DNA of 15,708 nt, taken from positions 1 through 15,708 of the forward strand of contig CAAGLV010000015.1 in assembly GCA_900770875.1 (NCBI GenBank), in the 5' to 3' direction. The stretch's first letter is position 1. Each line of letters begins with the position of its first letter. Source of the stretch: Flavobacteriales bacterium (lineage in GTDB: Bacteria > Bacteroidota > Bacteroidia > Flavobacteriales > Weeksellaceae). The notes beneath the pieces are model-generated. The model was given only the letters and a program-made list of their open reading frames with translations. It was not told the origin of the DNA and did no database searches. Shown here one piece after another: positions 13,775 through 15,708 of the stretch. Position numbers and translations under genes: made by a program.

Positions 13775-13805
13775 AAAAAAGCGATCAAATTTGATCGCTT
13801 TTTTT
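13775..13805. terminator. Bidirectional terminator between the DUF58 gene and the FrnE-like gene
   Basis: The perfect palindrome GCGATCAAATTTGATCGC (13781-13798) is flanked by A6 on the left and T7 on the right, so it works as an intrinsic terminator in both directions. It lies between the convergent DUF58 stop (13735) and the oxidoreductase stop (13827). Confidence 0.93.
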
Positions 13806-13826
13806 ATCCGTAATATCTTTTATTGC

Positions 13827-14516
13827 TTAACAATTTCCATCTACAGCACAAGTCTCTGATGATGATTGATCGTTATTAAGATAATGTTTTTCGTAAGCTT
13901 GTGTAATTGCCGATTTAAAATATTCTACCGATTGTGCACCCGATAAAGCATATTTACGATCGATAGCAAAAAACGGAATACTTGTAATTTGTAAATTACG
14001 GGCATCTAAAATATCCGAAGCTACATCAAACACAAATGCATCCGAATTTAGCATTTCTGCAACTTCGGTTTTATTTAATCCAATTTCTTCTCCAATTTGG
14101 GCTAAAACATCAAAATCAGCCACATTTTTAGCATCTGTAAAATAAGCTTTAAATAAAGCTTCTTTTGCTAAAAAACCTTTTCCTTTTGTTTGTGCAAATG
14201 CAATTAATCGATGCGCATTACCTGTATTTACAGTTTTTGCATTTTCTTGATTAAATTCAATTCCAATTTCTTTTCCCATTACATTTAAACGAGAAAACAT
14301 TTGTTGAATTTGTTCTTCTGCAATGCCTTTTCTTGATTTTAAATACTCGATTGTCGAAATTGGTTCGTCTTTACTTAAATTTTCATCTAACTGAAAACCA
14401 CGCCATATCACATTAATATCATCTTTATAAGGGATTTGTGCTAAGGCTTCTTCGAAATTCTTTTTACCTATGTAGCAAAAAGGGCACATTACGTCAGACC
14501 AAACTTCAATTTTCAT
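13827..14516 (-). CDS. FrnE-type DsbA-family thiol oxidoreductase
   Basis: A 229-residue DsbA-fold protein of the FrnE/2-hydroxychromene isomerase-like group. MKIEVWSDVMCPFCYIGK at the start holds the redox motif CPFC (Cys11-Cys14) on the first thioredoxin helix; WRGFQLDENL (38-47), the helical insertion (about 60-170) and the cis-proline loop TSIPFF (178-183, Pro181) are typical. No signal peptide precedes it, so it should work in the cytoplasm. Members are thiol-disulfide oxidoreductases; substrates are unknown. The tail ends SSETCAVDGNC, giving a second Cys pair, Cys223 and Cys229, which resembles the extra C-terminal Cys pair of Deinococcus FrnE. It is a single gene between a bidirectional terminator and the purA promoter region; only a weak promoter candidate is visible upstream. 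Confidence 0.9.
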   Translation of the reverse strand: MKIEVWSDVMCPFCYIGKKNFEEALAQIPYKDDINVIWRGFQLDENLSKDEPISTIEYLKSRKGIAEEQIQQMFSRLNVMGKEIGIEFNQENAKTVNTGNAHRLIAFAQTKGKGFLAKEALFKAYFTDAKNVADFDVLAQIGEEIGLNKTEVAEMLNSDAFVFDVASDILDARNLQITSIPFFAIDRKYALSGAQSVEYFKSAITQAYEKHYLNNDQSSSETCAVDGNC

Positions 14517-14659
14517 ACACAGAATTTATGAGGTTAAAAATTAGGTAAAAATATGACAATTATTTAAGCTTTTGTGTTAAAAAAACAGATATATTTTTAA
14601 CTAAAACCCTAACCGGATTTATTCTAAAATATTACGTTTTTTTTTCATTAAAATTGCCA

Positions 14660-14681
14660 TTAAATTTTGGTTAAATTTTGG
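14660..14681 (+). repeat. Tandem 11-bp repeat in the purA promoter
   Basis: TTAAATTTTGG occurs twice in perfect tandem (14660-14670 and 14671-14681). The first copy contains the -33 TTG of the purA promoter. The 11-bp period is one helical turn, so two monomers could bind side by side on one face; whether this is an operator, an A/T-rich bend or chance is not decided by the sequence. Confidence 0.6.
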
Positions 14682-14696
14682 ATTAAACTACCTTTG
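14667..14696 (+). promoter_or_regulatory. Promoter of purA
   Basis: TTG at 14667-14669 is followed after 19 nt by TACCTTTG at 14689-14696, an exact fit to the Bacteroidota consensus. The predicted start near 14703 leaves a leader of about 74 nt before the purA ATG. Confidence 0.82.
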
Positions 14697-14776
14697 CAGC
14701 GAACCAAGAATAATTAGGATATAATCATTTTTATTTTCCATAAGTTCTTAAATTTAACAAACGAATACAAACAGAT

Positions 14777-15708
14777 ATGTCTACACACGTAGTTGTCGGT
14801 CTTCAATGGGGAGACGAAGGAAAAGGAAAAATTACTGATGTTTTAGCAGAAAAATCAGATTACGTTGTACGTTATCAAGGTGGTAATAATGCAGGACACA
14901 CAGTATATGTAGGAGACGATAAATTCGTACTTCATTTATTACCTTCAGGTGTATTACAATGTAAAGGTAAATGTATTATCGCAAACGGTGTTGTAGTAAA
15001 CCCAGAAGCATTTTTTAACGAAATTGAAAAATTAGAAGCTAGAGGTTTATCAACAGATCACGTATTTATTAGTAAAAGAGCGCATATCATTATGCCTTAC
15101 CACATTTTATTAGATGAATACCGTGAAGAATTTGCTGGAAAAGATGCGCAAATTGGTACTACTAAACGTGGTATTGGACCATGTTACGAAGATAAAGTAG
15201 CTCGTGTTGGTATCCGTGCTGTAGATTTATTAAATCCAGAAATCTTAAAAGAAAAAATCAAAGAAAACTTAATCGTTAAAAATGCTTTATTCGAAAAATT
15301 ATTCGAGAAAGATCCTTTAACTTTAGAAGAAATCTACGATAAATATGTTGCTTATGGTGAGCGTTTAAAAGGACGTATTATTGATACTGAATTTGAAATT
15401 AACCAAGCAATTGACGAAGGTAAGAATGTATTATTCGAAGGAGCTCAGGCGTTAATGTTAGATGTTGATTTCGGAACATATCCATTCGTAACATCTTCTT
15501 CTCCTACAACAGGTGGAGTTTGTGTTGGTGCAGGAGTACCACCAACTAAATTACAAAATTTAATTGGTGTTTCTAAAGCTTATTGTACACGTGTTGGTAA
15601 CGGACCATTCCCTACAGAGTTAGATAACGAATTAGGAGAGCACATCCGTCAAATCGGTCACGAGTTTGGAGCTTCAACAGGTCGTCCACGTCGTACAGGA
15701 TGGTTAGA
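14777..15708 (+). CDS. purA: Adenylosuccinate synthetase, 3' end beyond the window
   Basis: The frame from ATG 14777 stays open to the window end (310 codons plus 2 bases; about 420-430 are usual). It shows the PurA GTP-binding loop GLQWGDEGKGK (8-18; catalytic Asp13), GGNNAGHTV (36-44; His41 and neighbours), the IMP-binding TTKRGIGPCYEDK block and, near the window edge, TRVGNGPFPTEL and GASTGRPRRTGW. PurA condenses IMP with aspartate using GTP, the committed step from IMP to AMP, in the cytoplasm. Codon choice is visibly more biased toward translationally common codons (GGT, CGT, GAA) than in the preceding operon, fitting high expression. It has a strong promoter of its own with a 74-nt leader. 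Confidence 0.97.
   Translation, partial: MSTHVVVGLQWGDEGKGKITDVLAEKSDYVVRYQGGNNAGHTVYVGDDKFVLHLLPSGVLQCKGKCIIANGVVVNPEAFFNEIEKLEARGLSTDHVFISKRAHIIMPYHILLDEYREEFAGKDAQIGTTKRGIGPCYEDKVARVGIRAVDLLNPEILKEKIKENLIVKNALFEKLFEKDPLTLEEIYDKYVAYGERLKGRIIDTEFEINQAIDEGKNVLFEGAQALMLDVDFGTYPFVTSSSPTTGGVCVGAGVPPTKLQNLIGVSKAYCTRVGNGPFPTELDNELGEHIRQIGHEFGASTGRPRRTGWL

Noticed and set aside
1..15708. Defence island, prophage, transposon or CRISPR array
   Set aside because: No transposase, integrase, restriction, toxin-antitoxin or Cas motif appears in any real gene, and no spaced direct-repeat array is present.

Overview
The window reads as AT-rich chromosomal DNA (visibly only about one third G+C) from a member of the Bacteroidota, most probably the Flavobacteriaceae or Weeksellaceae. 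The evidence is the Bacteroidota-type promoter (TTG, about 17-20 nt, TAnnTTTG) found before several genes, the near absence of Shine-Dalgarno sites with A-rich leaders instead, the GalE-like short-chain L-threonine dehydrogenase, and the flavobacterial RDD/SpoIIM/DUF4129/DUF4350/MoxR/DUF58 cluster. I see no phage, insertion sequence, tRNA, rRNA or CRISPR array.

Layout. Bases 1-46 hold the first 15 codons of rpsO (minus strand), with a clear promoter at 84-113. A minus-strand operon follows: a secreted M13 zinc metallopeptidase (576-2597) and a single-domain rhodanese (236-571), ending in a terminator at 179-209. Divergent from it is tdh (2839-3795) with a strong terminator. The 300-base gap after tdh is not empty: it holds a chain of hairpins ending in an intrinsic terminator, best read as a small RNA gene or a structured leader. 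Next comes a tightly packed plus-strand operon, AmgK-like sugar kinase, stand-alone RapZ C-terminal domain, MurU-like nucleotidyltransferase (4149-6295), which fits salvage of cell-wall amino sugars into UDP-MurNAc. Two 47-residue membrane peptides (6358-6501 and 6568-6711), separated by a terminator, lie behind it.

The second half is dominated by a membrane/AAA+ cluster. An RDD protein and a YchJ/SEC-C protein run leftward (7843 to 6717). Divergent from them, six overlapping genes run rightward (7877-13735): SpoIIM-like, an unrecognised multi-pass membrane protein, DUF4129, DUF4350, MoxR ATPase and DUF58. The continuous overlaps imply one transcript and coupled translation. The likely product is a membrane-embedded assembly served by a MoxR chaperone-type ATPase. 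The architecture recurs in bacteria but I know of no established biochemical function. A palindromic bidirectional terminator closes it. A FrnE-type DsbA-fold oxidoreductase (minus strand) and the first 310 codons of purA, behind a textbook promoter with a tandem 11-bp repeat, finish the window.

The best candidates for new biology are the RapZ-C domain inside the amino-sugar salvage operon, the MoxR/DUF58/SpoIIM/RDD cluster with its unrecognised membrane subunit, and the hairpin-rich RNA at about 3939-4082.
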